DNA from: Moraxella sp.
GTDB taxonomy: Bacteria; Pseudomonadota; Gammaproteobacteria; Pseudomonadales; Moraxellaceae
Direction: 5' to 3'
Assembly: GCA_030530785.1 (NCBI GenBank)
Contig: JAUMUJ010000023.1
Coordinates: 1-34,318, forward strand
Length of the DNA: 34,318 nt
In this document: in pieces, positions 22,311-30,522 of the stretch
Numbering within the stretch: the stretch's first letter is position 1
Layout of the letters: every line of letters starts with the position of its first letter
The notes under the pieces: model-generated
Databases searched by the model: none
The model's input: only the letters and a program-made list of their open reading frames with translations
What the model was told of the DNA's origin: nothing
Program-made: the position numbers and the translations under genes

Positions 22311-22742
22311 ATGAAACGCCTGCTATCCTTATCCATCGTTTGTCTTATCATGTCAGGCTGTGCCACCACCAGCACCCTAAAAGCCAAAGATTGCACGGTC
22401 GCCAACTGGCAAGAGATCGGCTACCAAGACGGCATTCGTGGGGCAAGCTCCCAGATGATACTTCGCCACACAGACACCTGCCAAGGTCAAGCCACCCCCG
22501 ACCGCAAACTGTGGGAGACGGGTCGCCAACAGGGATTGACCGAATATTGCACACCCACCAATGCCTATAATCTGGGACGCACAGGACGCACACTAACAGG
22601 AGTGTGCGAGCATAATTTAGACGAGCTACACCGTGCCAACATCATGGGACTGCAACAGTACGAGATGAACGAACGCATTAACCGCCTAAACTACGGTTAT
22701 GGTGGCTGGTATCACCCTTGGTTTAGACCTTGGTGGTGGTAA
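22311..22742 (+). CDS. DUF2799 lipoprotein
   Basis: A 143-residue lipoprotein with signal peptide and lipobox LIMSGC (Cys at residue 17). The mature part carries the cysteine and glycine pattern of DUF2799: NWQEIGYQDGIRG near 33-45, DTCQGQATPDRKLWETGRQQGLTEYCT near 57-83, NAYNLGRTGRTLTGVC near 86-101. The final GYGGWYHPWFRPWWW is an aromatic tail. Family members are envelope lipoproteins of unknown role. GGGG precedes the ATG by about seven bases. The last 20 bases overlap the convergent minus-strand gene, with no terminator visible between them. Confidence 0.88.
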   Translation: MKRLLSLSIVCLIMSGCATTSTLKAKDCTVANWQEIGYQDGIRGASSQMILRHTDTCQGQATPDRKLWETGRQQGLTEYCTPTNAYNLGRTGRTLTGVCEHNLDELHRANIMGLQQYEMNERINRLNYGYGGWYHPWFRPWWW

Positions 22743-23298
22743 TGCCCAGTATTTTGGTGTTCATGACAAGCCGACATTGGTACGCCTGACAAGTGGCATA
22801 TGTCAGCCCAACGAGCGTGGGAGCAGACTTACCTACTAAGATGGCTTGCATGAGTCTATTACCGTTTTTGCCATAGACGGCAGTGGCTAGGGCGTGGGCT
22901 TTTTTGGCGTGGGCTTGACTGGCATTTTTAAAATCATCGTCGTCTTTGGCATTGGCATGATACCACACAAGCTCTAACACTCCTGACCCCACCACCAAAT
23001 ATAAAGGCGGTTCGTGATGATGGCTAAAATGATGACGAATGGCAAGATTGCCATAAAAATCCAACGTCTCATCGTTACTTACAGGCGTGCCTAGATGGGC
23101 AATAAGTGCGTCTAATTGGCGGTTTTTGGGCTCAATCGCCCACGCCTTGACATCATAGACCACATCATCATGACTGGGCGGAGCGGTGTCTGTAGGGGTG
23201 GTCGGCTTGCTTTTGGGTGTTGGCTTTGTTTGCCAAAACATCAACCCACCAAGCCCAAGCACCACAAGCAAAACCAACCAACGTCCAACCATTTTCAT
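22723..23298 (-). CDS. Small membrane-anchored protein of unknown function
   Basis: A 191-residue protein with one N-terminal hydrophobic helix (WLVLLVVLGLGGLMFW near residues 6-21) that can be an uncleaved anchor, then a Pro/Thr/Lys-rich linker (KPTPKSKPTTPTD) and a periplasmic-looking domain of about 140 residues. Within it, HDDVVYDVKAWAIEPKNRQLDALIAHLG and LAIRHHFSHHHEPPLYLVVGSGVLELVWYH are the most protein-like parts. No named domain is recognised. The frame is open from a GTG at 23304; I prefer the tandem ATG at 23298, five bases after GGGG. It is divergent from aroE, with 55 bases between the starts, and overlaps the DUF2799 gene tail to tail. Confidence 0.75.
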   Translation of the reverse strand: MKMVGRWLVLLVVLGLGGLMFWQTKPTPKSKPTTPTDTAPPSHDDVVYDVKAWAIEPKNRQLDALIAHLGTPVSNDETLDFYGNLAIRHHFSHHHEPPLYLVVGSGVLELVWYHANAKDDDDFKNASQAHAKKAHALATAVYGKNGNRLMQAILVGKSAPTLVGLTYATCQAYQCRLVMNTKILGITTTKV

Positions 23299-23353
23299 CA
23301 TCACCCCAAAAAAATCATCATTGTATCATCAAAACTTAAAACAGGAAAATCTC

Positions 23354-24130
23354 ATGTATCATTTTATCGTCATTGGCAACCCCATCAACCACTCAAAAAG
23401 CCCTGCCATTCATACCGCCTTTGCTCGTGCGGTAGGGCTTGACATTCGCTATCATCGCCAGTTTTGTCCTGATGACATGGACAGCTTTACAGCGGTGGTG
23501 GAAGCCTTTTTTAATGGTGGTGGCACAGGAGCGAACGTAACTTTGCCCTTTAAAGAAATGGCGTTTGAGCTTTGCCAAAATGTCGGCACATTAAGCAACC
23601 ATGCCAAAAAAGCAGGAGCAGTAAACACCCTTGCCATCAAAGATGACAAGCTCTACGGTGATAACACAGACGGTCGGGGGTTGGTGGCAGATTTGACCGA
23701 TAAAGGCGTGGATTTACAAGGCAAAAAAGTCGCCATACTTGGAGCAGGCGGAGCAACTCGGGGGGCAATCTTGCCACTATTAGAAGCAGGGGCGGTGGTG
23801 TCGGTCTATAATCGCACACTCACCAAAGCCCAAGCCCTTGCCCAAGATTTTGACGTATCTGCCCACGCCCTAGATGAGCTGACAGGACATTTTGACATAA
23901 TAATAAACGCCACTTCCGCCACCACCACAGGACAACATCTTGATTTGCAAGGCGTATCGGCTGATGTCGCCTATGACATGATGTATGGCAAATCGTCTGA
24001 GTTTTTAACGCATTTTAAAACCGCCAAACAGATAGACGGCACAGGCATGCTCATCAACCAAGCCAAACTGTCATTTGAGCTGTGGACGGAGCAGATGGTG
24101 GATTTGTCAAACGTGGTGTTGGATTTATAG
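23354..24130 (+). CDS. aroE: Shikimate dehydrogenase (NADP+)
   Basis: A 258-residue enzyme of aromatic amino-acid synthesis, reducing 3-dehydroshikimate to shikimate. The shikimate-binding NPINHSKSPAIH lies at residues 8-19, the catalytic Lys in NVTLPFKE near 60-67, the Asp of NTDGRG near 101-106, the NADP-binding AILGAGGATRGAI near 125-137 and NRTLTKAQ near 150-157. The C-terminal GTGMLINQAKLSFELWTEQ completes the active site. I use the ATG at 23354, just after AGGAAAATCTC. An upstream frame from 23186 runs through the divergent gene and would add non-homologous residues. The length is slightly below the usual about 270. No terminator is evident after it. Confidence 0.96.
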   Translation: MYHFIVIGNPINHSKSPAIHTAFARAVGLDIRYHRQFCPDDMDSFTAVVEAFFNGGGTGANVTLPFKEMAFELCQNVGTLSNHAKKAGAVNTLAIKDDKLYGDNTDGRGLVADLTDKGVDLQGKKVAILGAGGATRGAILPLLEAGAVVSVYNRTLTKAQALAQDFDVSAHALDELTGHFDIIINATSATTTGQHLDLQGVSADVAYDMMYGKSSEFLTHFKTAKQIDGTGMLINQAKLSFELWTEQMVDLSNVVLDL

Positions 24131-24251
24131 CTTATTTTTTTGATATATTGATTTAACCATGAAATTTATTTATGGATAGATGGTCTTAATGAATTTTTAG
24201 CCAATTTAGGGTATAGTGAACAGATGGCCCAAAAACCCATAAGGAGATGTT

Positions 24252-26072
24252 ATGCTGACCTATAAAGCCCCCCTAAGAGACTTACGTTTCTTATTTAACG
24301 AAGTATTTGACTATCCAAAGCATTATCAATCTCTAAACTGTGGCAAAAATGCCGACCCAGAGACGGTGAACATGATACTAGAAAGTTTTGCCGACTTTGC
24401 CCAAAGCGTGCTTTTGCCCCTATATCAGTCAGGCGACAATGAGGGCTGTACCTTTAAAGACGGCAACGTAACCACACCCACAGGCTTTAAAGAAGCCTAC
24501 CGTCAGTTTGTAGATGGGGGCTGGCAAGGCATTTCTTATTCCGATGAGTATGGTGGCATGGGTTTGCCCATGTCCCTAAATCTGGTCAAATCCGAGATGA
24601 TGGGGTCTGCCAACTGGGCATGGGCAATGTATTCGGGACTGACCATCGGCTCGGTCAATACCATCTTGCAATATGGCACACCCGAACAAAAATCACTATA
24701 TCTGCCCAAGCTCATCAGTGGCGAGTGGTCAGGGACGATGTGTCTGACCGAAGCGGGGTGCGGTACTGACCTAAATCAGATGAAAACGTCCGCCACACCC
24801 AACGATGATGGCAGTTACACCATTAACGGCACTAAGATTTTTATCAGTGCAGGCGAACACGACCTGACTGACAACATCGTGCATATCGTCCTAGCCCGCC
24901 TGCCTGACGCACCTCTTGGCACAAAGGGAATCTCACTGTTTATCGTGCCAAAATTTCTGCCCAATGCCGATGGCAAGATTGGCAAGCGTAATGGCGTAAC
25001 GTGTGGTTCTATTGAACACAAAATGGGCATCAATGCATCCGCCACGTGTGTGCTAAATTTTGACAATGCCACAGGCTATCTTATCGGTGAGCCAAACAAA
25101 GGACTAAAAGCGATGTTTACCTACATGAACACCGCCCGTATCGGCACAGGTATGCAAGGCTTATCCCACATGGATTTGGCTTATCAAAACTGTGTCCCCT
25201 ACGCCAAAGAAAGACGCTCCATGCGAGCCTTATCAGGCACCAAAGAACCCAATGAACCCGCCGATGCCATTCATCATCATGCCGATGTTCGCCGTTTGCT
25301 ACTGACCCAAAAAGCCTTTGTGGAGGGGGCACGGTCTATGGTCTATCATGTGGCACGCTATGCCGACCATTTGGGCGAAGCGGTGGCAAAAGGCGATGAT
25401 GTGCAGATTAGGCACTGGGAAGACAAAATGGGCTTTTTTACCCCTGTATTAAAAGGTTTTTTAACCGAGCTGTCCATTGAATCGGTCAAGCACGCCCAAC
25501 AAATCTATGGTGGACATGGCTACATCAAAGAATGGGGGCTAGAACAAATCGCCCGAGACGCTCGTATCAGCACTTTATATGAAGGCACGACAGGCGTACA
25601 AGCCTTAGACTTATTGGGTCGCAAAATTTTATTGCAAGGTGGTGGCAAAGTGGTCAGAGACTACACCGCCAACATTATGAAATGGTGCAGTGATTATGCC
25701 TTGGATAAGGACATGCGTAAATACGTCTGGGCATTAACCAAGCTGTGTGCCGAATGGAACGCCCTAACCCTACGTCTTGGCATCACCGCCCGCCGTAAAA
25801 ACAAAGACATCATCTCATCGGCGTGTGATGACTACCTAATGTACACAGGCTACATCATGATGGCATACCATTGGGCAAGAATGGCAAGCGTGGCATACGA
25901 CAAGATGAAACACGGCGGCAACGACACCTACGAGTTTTATCTTGCCAAAACCCAAACCGCCAAGTTCTATTTTGAAAAAATCCTACCTCGCACACAAGGG
26001 CTTGCCGAGAGCATGACCACCCCGAGTGAGACCTTGACCGAGATGGACATTGAGCATTTTTTGATGGAGTAA
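24252..26072 (+). CDS. Acyl-CoA dehydrogenase
   Basis: A 606-residue FAD-dependent dehydrogenase that introduces the alpha-beta double bond in acyl-CoA thioesters. LTEAGCGTDLNQMKTSA near residues 171-187 binds FAD and substrate. Middle and C-terminal helices include GHGYIKEWGLEQIARDARISTLYEGTTGVQALDLLGRK near 425-463, with the catalytic Glu in the YEGTTG segment. An added C-terminal domain after about 480 matches the large bacterial subfamily often called FadE-like or DmdC-like (3-methylmercaptopropionyl-CoA dehydrogenase). Substrate length cannot be read here. The ribosome site AAGGAGATGTT before the ATG is near perfect, implying strong translation. A TATAGT -10-like box lies about 40 bases upstream. 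A terminator follows, so this is a single-gene unit. Confidence 0.93.
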   Translation: MLTYKAPLRDLRFLFNEVFDYPKHYQSLNCGKNADPETVNMILESFADFAQSVLLPLYQSGDNEGCTFKDGNVTTPTGFKEAYRQFVDGGWQGISYSDEYGGMGLPMSLNLVKSEMMGSANWAWAMYSGLTIGSVNTILQYGTPEQKSLYLPKLISGEWSGTMCLTEAGCGTDLNQMKTSATPNDDGSYTINGTKIFISAGEHDLTDNIVHIVLARLPDAPLGTKGISLFIVPKFLPNADGKIGKRNGVTCGSIEHKMGINASATCVLNFDNATGYLIGEPNKGLKAMFTYMNTARIGTGMQGLSHMDLAYQNCVPYAKERRSMRALSGTKEPNEPADAIHHHADVRRLLLTQKAFVEGARSMVYHVARYADHLGEAVAKGDDVQIRHWEDKMGFFTPVLKGFLTELSIESVKHAQQIYGGHGYIKEWGLEQIARDARISTLYEGTTGVQALDLLGRKILLQGGGKVVRDYTANIMKWCSDYALDKDMRKYVWALTKLCAEWNALTLRLGITARRKNKDIISSACDDYLMYTGYIMMAYHWARMASVAYDKMKHGGNDTYEFYLAKTQTAKFYFEKILPRTQGLAESMTTPSETLTEMDIEHFLME

Positions 26073-26077
26073 CGCAT

Positions 26078-26103
26078 AAAAACCGCTATTTTGGCGGTTT
26101 TTT
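26078..26103 (+). terminator. rho-independent terminator after the acyl-CoA dehydrogenase
   Basis: AAAAACCGC (26078-26086) pairs with GCGGTTTTT (26094-26102) around a seven-base loop and ends in a T-run. Confidence 0.85.
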
Positions 26104-26133
26104 CAACCAAAATCATTTACCAAGCGAGTAACC

Positions 26134-28329
26134 ATGACCGACCCAATCGCCCAACTAGAAGCCATCTACCAAAAACCCCTAGACGAGATAAATGAAGACG
26201 AGCTTTTTACCGCCATAGAAGCATGGAACGATGACGGCAATTATCTGCCCATCATTGAACTGGTGGATGAACTGCCCATCTATTATCGCAGTCCTGAACT
26301 GCTGGACGAACAAGCCAAAGCCTGCCTAAACATCTACCACACCAACCAAAATCCTGACTACTTGCACAAATCGCTCAGTATTTATCACGACATTGAAATG
26401 TTTATGACGGACAAGCAGTCTTGGCATTATCATGTCGGCTGTGTATATTTTTACCTAAACGACCCCATCAACGCCCAAAAACACCTAAGCGACTCCCAAG
26501 ATTATGCAGACGAATACCGTCTGCTTGCTTACATCAACCACGCCCTTAACAAAAACATCAGCACACACTCTGCCATGCAAGGCGGTCAAGGCGGGTTGGC
26601 TTATGCCTTAGAAGATTTTATCCACGCCCTAGAAGTTCATGCCCCAAAAATCCTAGCAACCCTAAATCCACCTGCTGGCGATGATGAGCTGGCAGATTTT
26701 GAAAAAAAACTTGGCTTGCCCCTGCCTGAGAGCTTTCAGGTGCTGTATCGCACTTTTAATGGACAAAAATTCGGCGTGCTTTTTTCAAACGATGAGACCT
26801 TGCACCGCTTTTTAAGCCTAGAAGAAATTGACATGGTCAAACAGCAGTACATCGCCAAGCTATGTCAGGCTTATGGCGATGATTGGCAAGACGTCATCTT
26901 GCCTAACCACAACGTTATTTTTGGCGATAAAATCAAAAACCGTCTATATCATTCTGCATGGCTACCGATTGCCATGAGCGAAGAAAATGCAGATAATTTT
27001 GATGAGATGAGCCTGCTTTGTTTGGACTTAGACCCCAACACAGATGGCATGGTCGGTCAGCTTATCAGGGTATATTTTGATGAACTGCCCGATTTTTATC
27101 AAGTATTATCAAGCCATGACCAACCACAACATCTGTTTTATGATTTGACCGAAAAACTCCAAAACGGCACGCTCATCTATGACGAAGACACTCGCTGTCT
27201 GACAGACATCACCCCAGATGATGACACCGCTCAAAATACCCATTTTTATCAGCCAAAAGAAAGGGACGCCTTAGAACGGTACATTGAAGCCACCTTTGGT
27301 AAGATAGATGATGTTTTTCATGAGATTATCTCGCTGGACATTGAATGTCGCATCTACGTCATCAAAGCCACCGAAGATTATCCCTATCACACGCTCATCA
27401 CAGGAGGCATGGGAGCATACGCAATGAATGTCCCAAGCCTTGAAATCCCCAAACACGCCGAACTGCTCATCAGAGTGCCAGCCGACTGGGATTTGACCAG
27501 CAACAAAGAAAAAAACTACTGGCCCATTCGTTGGCTCAAAAATCTGGCTCGCCAGCCACTGCACCAAAACAACCACCTTGCCAGTGGTCATACTTTGACC
27601 ACCTACACGCTGGCAGATACCGATTTTGAGGGCTTGCTACTTTTGGAAGTTGATGATGGCGACCACATCGCCTGTGTGAAACTGCCCAGCGACAAAACCA
27701 TCTTTTTTTATCAGCTTGTCCCCTTATATCGCCAAGAGCTACATTATAAACTGGACGTGGGACTGATGGCACTCATGCAACGCCTAGAACAAGCGGGCAT
27801 ACCTTATCCGCCTGTGGTGGACAGCCATCGCCAAAATGTCTGTGGCGACTACCATCCAAAAGATGAGACACTCAGGGTGTTTGACGGGGTGTTTTGGACA
27901 TTTGACCACACGGTTTATCCTGAGCTTAGCGATTTTTATGAAGCCATCTATGACCATAATAACGAGCTGGATAACCCACTGCTTCAATTTGACCCTTTGC
28001 AGGTTTTGTTTGAAAGCTCCTGTGCCTACATCATCTATGAAGCGTATTTAGAATTTACCGATGATTTGCACGAACATGAGTTTTTACAAAACCCGCACAT
28101 TTTAACCAACAAATATGATGACCACCCCCAAGCGGTCAATGTCGTCAGCAAAATCAGCAGTGATAATCCGATGGGCATGGGGGCGTTAGAGCTGTTACAC
28201 AAAGTGCATAACAGTCTTGCTAACAAACAAATCGGAGAGCGGGTGTTTTTTGAAGGATTTTATAAGGTTGGGGTCATCAACGATGATGACGAAGATGTCC
28301 CCGTTTTGACGATTTTATTGGGAAATTAG
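26134..28329 (+). CDS. SMI1/KNR4 and Suppressor-of-fused domain protein
   Basis: A 731-residue cytosolic protein in at least three parts. Residues 1-about 150 are helical and repeat-like (TPR-type by eye). Residues about 175-330 match the SMI1/KNR4 (SUKH) fold: LADFEKKLGLPLPESFQVLYRTFNG, then LPIAMSEENADN and LLCLDLDPNTDGMVGQLIRV. Residues about 380-570 match the bacterial Suppressor of fused (SUFU) domain: HTLITGGMGAYAMNVP, AELLIRVPADWDL, YWPIRWLKNLARQP and SGHTLTTYTL. The final 160 residues are unassigned. Both domains are known as immunity modules in polymorphic toxin systems, but no toxin gene is adjacent, so an immunity role is inference; a housekeeping role is equally possible. Its 3' end overlaps bamE by 15 bases. 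Confidence 0.88.
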   Translation: MTDPIAQLEAIYQKPLDEINEDELFTAIEAWNDDGNYLPIIELVDELPIYYRSPELLDEQAKACLNIYHTNQNPDYLHKSLSIYHDIEMFMTDKQSWHYHVGCVYFYLNDPINAQKHLSDSQDYADEYRLLAYINHALNKNISTHSAMQGGQGGLAYALEDFIHALEVHAPKILATLNPPAGDDELADFEKKLGLPLPESFQVLYRTFNGQKFGVLFSNDETLHRFLSLEEIDMVKQQYIAKLCQAYGDDWQDVILPNHNVIFGDKIKNRLYHSAWLPIAMSEENADNFDEMSLLCLDLDPNTDGMVGQLIRVYFDELPDFYQVLSSHDQPQHLFYDLTEKLQNGTLIYDEDTRCLTDITPDDDTAQNTHFYQPKERDALERYIEATFGKIDDVFHEIISLDIECRIYVIKATEDYPYHTLITGGMGAYAMNVPSLEIPKHAELLIRVPADWDLTSNKEKNYWPIRWLKNLARQPLHQNNHLASGHTLTTYTLADTDFEGLLLLEVDDGDHIACVKLPSDKTIFFYQLVPLYRQELHYKLDVGLMALMQRLEQAGIPYPPVVDSHRQNVCGDYHPKDETLRVFDGVFWTFDHTVYPELSDFYEAIYDHNNELDNPLLQFDPLQVLFESSCAYIIYEAYLEFTDDLHEHEFLQNPHILTNKYDDHPQAVNVVSKISSDNPMGMGALELLHKVHNSLANKQIGERVFFEGFYKVGVINDDDEDVPVLTILLGN

Positions 28330-28698
28330 CCCAACGGCAGTGCGTGGCAAGCTCTCTCGCCCTGCGATACGCACCACACGCCCATTTTCAAAATAAATAG
28401 ACAGATACTGACTGGCGTTTTTGATGTCGCTTTTTTTCATCTTTTTGCCGTCCGTCCCTGCTTTGTAGTCATACAGGTAATCAAAACGGTTGGGATTTAG
28501 AGTATCACGCAAGGCAGGCGAACCAAGCAGATACAACACTTGGTCTTGGGTCATGCCCACTTGGATTTGGTTGGCTTGGGTGCGAGTGATGGGCGTGCCT
28601 TGTGGCAGGTCAATGGTATAAACCCGAAAGACCGAGCAACCACTCAATAACAACACCGTCCCCAATGTGATGGGCAAAAATTTAGCAAATAAGTTCAT
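28315..28698 (-). CDS. bamE: Outer membrane protein assembly factor BamE (OmlA/SmpA)
   Basis: A 127-residue lipoprotein of the BAM complex, which inserts beta-barrel proteins into the outer membrane. From the ATG at 28698 the signal peptide ends in the lipobox LLLSGC (Cys at residue 21). The mature domain shows the SmpA/OmlA pattern: ANQIQVGMTQDQVLYLLGSPALRDTLNPNRFDYLYDYK near 42-79 and LSIYFENGRVVRIAG near 98-112. An upstream in-frame ATG at 28746 would bury the signal sequence behind 16 extra residues. It is divergent from fur, an arrangement conserved as omlA-fur in pseudomonads. Its stop overlaps the SMI1/SUFU gene by 15 bases. Confidence 0.93.
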   Translation of the reverse strand: MNLFAKFLPITLGTVLLLSGCSVFRVYTIDLPQGTPITRTQANQIQVGMTQDQVLYLLGSPALRDTLNPNRFDYLYDYKAGTDGKKMKKSDIKNASQYLSIYFENGRVVRIAGRESLPRTAVGLISQ

Positions 28699-28874
28699 AA
28701 CAATGTTCCAAAAAAATTTTTTCCATATTAAAACACAAGTGGTCAAATATGCAAGCGTCTTTTTGAGTATCTGTATTTAAAATTTAGCTTTTTTGATGAT
28801 AAAGGGTGTAAAATTGATGAAATTGTGGTAAATTAGAGAGAATTTTCTTTTTAAATGATTAACAGGTGAGAATC

Positions 28875-29330
28875 ATGTCATTTACCAATAAAGATTTGCG
28901 TAAAGTCGGTCTAAAAGTAACCTTGCCCCGCATTAAGATTTTAGAACTGCTAGAAAACGCCGAACATCATCACATGAGTGCCGAAGATGTCTATAAAGCC
29001 CTTGCCAATCAAGGCGAGGATGTCGGACTTGCCACCGTTTATCGTGTTTTGACACAGTTTGAACAAGCGGGCATCGTGGAACGCCATAACTTTGAAAACA
29101 ACCTATCGGTGTTTGAGATTGTCCAAGACGAACATCATGACCATCTGGTGTGTGATGTCTGTGGCAAGATTGAAGAATTTCATAACAAAACCATTGAGGA
29201 CGAACAGCACAAGGTCGCTGACGAATATGGCTTTAAGCTGTCGGGTCATTCTTTGGTCTTGTATGGCGTATGTAGCAATGAAGAATGTCAAAAGACCCTA
29301 GACAAGGACAAAAACCAAAAACCCCAATAA
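28875..29330 (+). CDS. fur: Ferric uptake regulator Fur
   Basis: A 151-residue iron-dependent repressor. The N-terminal winged helix includes LRKVGLKVTLPRIKILELLE near residues 7-26 and LATVYRVLTQFEQAGIV near 54-70, the recognition helix. The metal-binding dimerisation domain has HHDHLVCDVCGKIEEF near 86-101 with the regulatory His cluster and a CxxC pair, plus CSNEEC near 132-137, a second Cys pair. The ATG at 28875 follows AGGTGAGAATC; a GTG at 28866 belongs to the ribosome site. An inverted repeat ATGATT/AATCAT (28855-28860, 28871-28876) around the start may be an autoregulatory site, but it is not a clear Fur box. A terminator follows. Confidence 0.96.
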   Translation: MSFTNKDLRKVGLKVTLPRIKILELLENAEHHHMSAEDVYKALANQGEDVGLATVYRVLTQFEQAGIVERHNFENNLSVFEIVQDEHHDHLVCDVCGKIEEFHNKTIEDEQHKVADEYGFKLSGHSLVLYGVCSNEECQKTLDKDKNQKPQ

Positions 29331-29335
29331 AAACA

Positions 29336-29365
29336 AAAGACTGGTTAAATGCCAGTCTTTTTTTG
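29336..29365. terminator. bidirectional terminator between fur and pilU
   Basis: AAAAGACTGG (29336-29345) pairs with CCAGTCTTTT (29353-29362) around a seven-base loop, with a T-run to 29365 on plus and an A-rich flank that gives T-rich RNA on minus. Confidence 0.85.
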
Positions 29366-29367
29366 GT

Positions 29368-30501
29368 TCAGTTATAATCCGCCATGTCAATGGACAGCTT
29401 ATCCGCCCCTTCGTCCAGATTGCCACTTTTGGCGTGCTTGCTCTCCAATTTGATTTTTAGGCGTAAGTCATTGGGACTGTCAGCGTGCTTGATGGCATCG
29501 GAGTAGCTGATTTGGTCGCTTTCGTACAAATCAAACAAGGCTTGGTCAAAGGTCTGCATACCGATGTCTCGTGAGCGTTTCATGACAGGCTTAATCTCAT
29601 GAATCTCGCCTTTACGAATATAGTCAGCAATCAGCTGTGTGCCAAGCAAAATCTCAATGGCAGCACAGCGACCCTTACCGCCCAGCGTGGGGATAAGCAT
29701 CTGGGCGATGATGGCACGCAAGTTTAACGACAAATCCATGTACAGCTGGCTGTGGCGGTCAGCTTCAAAGAAGTGAATGATACGGTCTAAGGCTTGGTTG
29801 GCGTTGTTGGCGTGCAAGGTGGCAAACACCAGATGCCCCGTCTCGGCATACTGAATGGCATAGCTCATCACCTCACGATTACGAATCTCCCCAATCAAGA
29901 TGACATCTGGGGCTTGACGCAGGGTGTTTTTTAAGCCCTCTTCAAAAGACAAGGTATCAATGCCCACCTCACGCTGAGTTACGATACAACCCTTATGCTC
30001 GTGAACGTATTCAATCGGGTCTTCAATGGTAATGATATGCCCCCGTGAATGCTCGTTACGATAACCCATCATCGCCGCCAGCGTGGTGGATTTACCCGTA
30101 CCTGTCGCCCCCACCAATAGGATAATGCCACGTTTTTTCATGGCAAGCTCATTTAAGATGGACGGTAACTTTAAATCATCGGTGGTGGGGATTTTGGTCT
30201 CAATCTTACGCAAAACCATGCCTGCTTTATCACGCTGAATGAATGCACTGACACGAAAACGGGCGGTTTCGGCTCTGTCAGTGATGGCAAATTGGCATTC
30301 GTGCGTGCTTAAAAACTCATCTTTTTGTTTGTCGGTCATCACACCCGTAACCAACGCCATCGTTTGTTCTGCTGTCAGGGCATTTTTACCCATCGGAAAA
30401 ATCGTGCCATTTACCTTTAAAGACGGTGGCACACCTTCGGTAATAAAAAGGTCAGAGCCATTTTTGGCAATCATCACCTGTAATAATTTATCAAAATCCA
30501 T
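29368..30501 (-). CDS. pilU: Type IV pilus retraction ATPase PilU
   Basis: A 377-residue PilT-like hexameric ATPase that assists PilT in type IV pilus retraction and twitching motility at the cytoplasmic face. Walker A GATGTGKST lies near residues 130-138, the Asp box FITIEDPIEYVHEHK-type motif near 157-170, Walker B VILIGEIRNREVM near 199-211 and the His box HLVFATLHANNANQALDR near 222-239. I call this PilU, not PilT, because of the ATLHANN variant, the longer acidic C-terminus and its position after pilT. The ATG follows AAGGG. The pilT gene lies 21 bases upstream on the same strand, so the two form an operon. Confidence 0.94.
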   Translation of the reverse strand: MDFDKLLQVMIAKNGSDLFITEGVPPSLKVNGTIFPMGKNALTAEQTMALVTGVMTDKQKDEFLSTHECQFAITDRAETARFRVSAFIQRDKAGMVLRKIETKIPTTDDLKLPSILNELAMKKRGIILLVGATGTGKSTTLAAMMGYRNEHSRGHIITIEDPIEYVHEHKGCIVTQREVGIDTLSFEEGLKNTLRQAPDVILIGEIRNREVMSYAIQYAETGHLVFATLHANNANQALDRIIHFFEADRHSQLYMDLSLNLRAIIAQMLIPTLGGKGRCAAIEILLGTQLIADYIRKGEIHEIKPVMKRSRDIGMQTFDQALFDLYESDQISYSDAIKHADSPNDLRLKIKLESKHAKSGNLDEGADKLSIDMADYN

Positions 30502-30522
30502 AAGATACCCTTATTGTTAATC

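Noticed and set aside
23186-23353. Long upstream extension of aroE
   Set aside because: It is the reverse of the divergent membrane-protein gene; the ATG at 23354 has a ribosome site and gives the standard AroE start.
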